A stretch of 21,685 nt of DNA, from the NCBI GenBank assembly GCA_032718475.1, contig JAUCBJ010008920.1, positions 1 through 21,685 on the forward strand. Reading direction: 5' to 3'. Below are positions 18,901 to 21,685 of this stretch, one piece after another; position 1 is the first letter of the stretch, and each line of letters opens with the position of its first letter. Both the position numbers and the translations under genes were made by a program. This DNA comes from Nemertoderma westbladi (lineage: Eukaryota > Xenacoelomorpha > Nemertodermatida > Nemertodermatidae). The notes under the pieces are model-generated. The model was not told the DNA's origin. It did no database searches and was given only the letters and a program-made list of their open reading frames with translations.

Positions 18901-21447
18901 AAGTACTTACACTGCCGGTAGTTCTTACACTACCGGTAGTACTTACACTACCGGTAGTACTTACACTACCGGTAGTTCTTAAACTGCCGGTAGTTCTTAC
19001 ACTACCGGTAGTTCTTACACTATCGGTAGTTCTTACACTACCGGTAGTTCTTACACTAACGGTAGTTCTTACACTAACGGTAGTTCTTACACTACCGGTA
19101 GTTCTTACACTACCGGTAGTTCTTACACTAACGGTAGTTCTTACACTAACGGTAGTTCTTACACTACCGGTAGTTCTTACACTACCGGTAGTTCTTACAC
19201 TACCGGTAGTTCTTACACTACCGGTAGTTCTTACACTACCGGTAGTACTTACACTACCGGTAGTACTTACACTACCGGTAGTTCTTACACTACCGGTAGT
19301 TCTTACACTACCGGTAATTCTTACACTACCCGTAGTTCTTACACTACCGGTAATTCTTACACTACCGGTAATTCTTACACTACCTGTAGTTCTTACACTA
19401 CCGGTAGTTCTTACACTACCGGTAGTTCTTACACTGCCGGTAGTTCTTACACTACCGGTAGTTCTTACACTACCGGTAGTTCTTATACTACCGGTAGTAC
19501 TTACACTACCGGTAGTTCTTACACTACCGGTAGTACTTACACTACCGGTAGTTCTTACACTACCGGTAGTTCTTACACTGCCGGTAGTTCTTACACTGCC
19601 GGTAGTTCTTACACTACCGGTAGTTCTTACACTACCGGTAGTTCTTACACTGCCGGTAGTTCTTACACTACCGGTAGTTCTTACACTACCGGTAGTTCTT
19701 ACACTGCCGGTAGTTCTTACACTACCGGTAGTTCTTACACTACCGGTAGTTCTTACACTACCGGTAGTTCTTACACTACCGGTAGTACTTACACTACCGG
19801 TAGATCTTACACTGCCGGTAGTTCTTACACTACCGGTAGTTCTTACACTACCGGTAGTTCTTACACTACCGGTAGTTCTTACACTGACGGTAGTTCTTAC
19901 ACTACCGGTAGTTCTTACACTACCGGTAGTTCTTACACTACCGGTAGTTCTTACACTACCGGTAGTTCTTACACTACCGGTAGTTCTTACACTACCGGTA
20001 GTTCTTACACTACCGGTAGTTCTTACACTACCGGTAGTTCTTACACTACCGGTAGTTCTTACACTACCGGTAGTTCTTACACTACCGGTAGTTCTTACAC
20101 TACCGGTAGTTCTTACACTACCGGTAGTTCTTACACTACCGGTAGTTCTTACACTACCGGTAGTTCTTACACTACCGGTAGTTCTTACACTACCGGTAGT
20201 ACTTACACTACCGGTAGTACTTACACTACCGGTAGTTCTTACACTACCGGTAGTTCTTACACTGCCGGTAGTTCTTACACTGCCGGTAGTTCTTACACTA
20301 CCAGTAGTTCTTACACTACCGGTAGTTCTTACACTACCGGTAGTTCTTACACTACCGGTAGTTCTTACACTACTGGTAGTTCTTACACTACCGGTAGTTC
20401 TTACACTACCGGTAGTTCTTACACTACCAGTAGTTCTTACACTACCGGTAGTTCTTACACTACCGGTAGTTCTTACACTGTCGGTAGTTCTTACACTGCC
20501 GGTAGTTCTTACACTACCGGTAGTTCTTACACTACCGGTAGTTCTTACACTACCGGTAGTTCTTACACTACCGGTAGTTCTTACACTACCGGTAGTTCTT
20601 ACTCTACCGGTAGTTCTTACACTACCGGTAGTTCTTACACTACCGGTAGTTCTTACACTACCGGTAGTTCTTACACTACCGGTAGTTCTTACACTACCGG
20701 TAGTTCTTACACTGCCGGTAGTTCTTACACTGCCGGTAGTTCTTACACTGCCGGTAGTTCTTACACTGCCGGTAGTTCTTACACTACGGGTAGTTCTTAC
20801 ACTACCGGTAGTTCTTACACTACCGGTAGTTCTTACACTGCCGGTAGTTATTACACTACCGGTAGTTCTTACACTACCGGTAGTTCTTACACTACAGGTA
20901 CTTCTTACACTACCGGTAGTTCTTACACAACCGGCAGTTCTTACACTACCGGTAGTACTTAGACTACCGGCAGTTCTTACACTACCGGTAGTTCTTACAC
21001 TACCGGTAGTTCTTACACTACCGGTAGTTCTTACACTACCGGTAATTCTTACACTACCTGTAGTTCTTACACTACCGGTAGTTCTTACACTACCGGTAGT
21101 TCTTACAGTACCGGTAGTTCTTACACTACCGGTAGTTCTTACACTACCGGTAGTTCTTACACTACCGGTAGTTCTTACACTACCGGTAGTTCTTACACTA
21201 CCGGCAGTTCTTACACTACCGGTAGTACTTAGACTACCGGCAGTTCTTACACTACCGGTAGTTCTTACACTACCGGTAGTTCTTACACTACCGGTAGTTC
21301 TTACACTACCGGTAGTTCTTACACTACCGGTAATTCTTACACTACCTGTAGTTCTTACACTACCGGTAGTTCTTACACTACCGGTAGTTCTTACACTACC
21401 TGTAGTTCTTACACTACCGGTAGTTCTTACACTACCGGTAGTTCTTG
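18901..21447. repeat. 18-bp palindromic minisatellite, about 141 units, in the CPSF3 last intron
   Basis: The unit is TCTTACACTACCGGTAGT, period 18 (ACCGGT cores 18 bp apart throughout). ACTACCGGTAGT within it is a perfect 12-bp palindrome, separated from the next by the 6-bp spacer TCTTAC. Common variants are ACTGCC or ACTAAC for ACTACC, and GTACTTAC for GTTCTTAC. Because the unit is six codons long, two plus frames and one minus frame stay open over long distances. There is no ATG and the variation is not codon-like, so it is not treated as coding. Confidence 0.96.
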
Positions 21448-21685
21448 TTATGTTATATGAATATATGGAAATCTATATAAACATTACGACATTATAATAT
21501 TATTATTAGAACTTCATTATGTAGGTTAGCAACACATGCATACCGGCACCACAGTACTAAAGCACTATGACAGTATCAGACATATTGGTAGGCCTAGCCT
21601 AAACAACAATATAGATATGTAACAATAGCGGTACCGGTAAAGATATATATCAGATATATAACAACTCCCCTTTCTTTCAGTTTGA
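21448..21685. other. AT-rich sequence, probably continuing CPSF3 intron
   Basis: No exon was recognised on the minus strand. The sequence is rich in ATATAT and includes GGTACCGGTA at about 21630, reminiscent of the array core. Its final bases form an acceptor-like motif on the plus strand, CTCCCCTTTCTTTCAG, ending at about 21681. Confidence 0.5.

Noticed and set aside
18901-21447. Hexapeptide SYTTGS coding repeat on the plus strand
   Set aside because: The 18-bp unit is a multiple of three, so frames stay open automatically. There is no ATG, TAG stops appear at about 20960 and 21230, and it lies in an intron of a minus-strand gene.
1782-21447. Common origin of the 46-, 38- and 18-bp satellites through their shared TACC core
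   Set aside because: The match is only four or five bases and could arise by chance; flanking bases differ in all three.

Overview
This is a repeat-dominated piece of a metazoan, probably invertebrate, nuclear genome. The evidence is a spliced exon of the conserved pre-mRNA 3'-end endonuclease CPSF3 (CPSF73), two different non-LTR (LINE) retrotransposons, and three unrelated tandem-repeat arrays that together fill more than half of the window. There is no operon structure and there are no bacterial signals. Nothing in the sequence fixes the species.

Layout. (1) 1-1781, minus strand: 5' part of a LINE ORF (endonuclease, linker, first reverse-transcriptase block), open to the left edge. (2) 1782 to about 10930: about 9.15 kb of a 46-bp C-rich/G-rich satellite, roughly 199 units. 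It has a 13-unit (599 bp) higher-order repeat and a larger duplication at an offset of about 5.25 kb. The satellite abuts the LINE start codon with no intervening sequence. (3) About 10931-12018: AT-rich DNA with no recognised gene. (4) 12019 to about 15426, plus strand: a second, different LINE with endonuclease and reverse transcriptase, broken by one frameshift near 13700 and ending in a short GAAT-type tail. (5) 15427-16804: AT-rich spacer with a diverged duplication, a perfect 17-bp doublet and two poly-G runs of 22 and 20. (6) 16805-17341: a 38-bp tandem array of 14 units, each able to fold as a hairpin. (7) About 17380-18025: related units of about 150 bp in both orientations. (8) 18169-18867, minus strand: last coding exon of CPSF3, with a clear 3' splice site at 18868-18869. 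(9) 18901-21447: an 18-bp array (about 141 units), each with a perfect 12-bp palindrome, lying in the last CPSF3 intron and starting about 33 nt from the splice acceptor. (10) 21448-21685: AT-rich remainder, probably still intron.

How it fits together: the only host gene fragment is the CPSF3 C-terminal exon. The rest is selfish or structural DNA. The most interesting points are the palindromic array pressed against the CPSF3 acceptor, whose sense strand repeats a U1-like 5' splice-site core in nearly every unit; the internal architecture of the 46-bp satellite and its in-frame junction with a LINE; and the mixed-orientation repeat cluster downstream of CPSF3.
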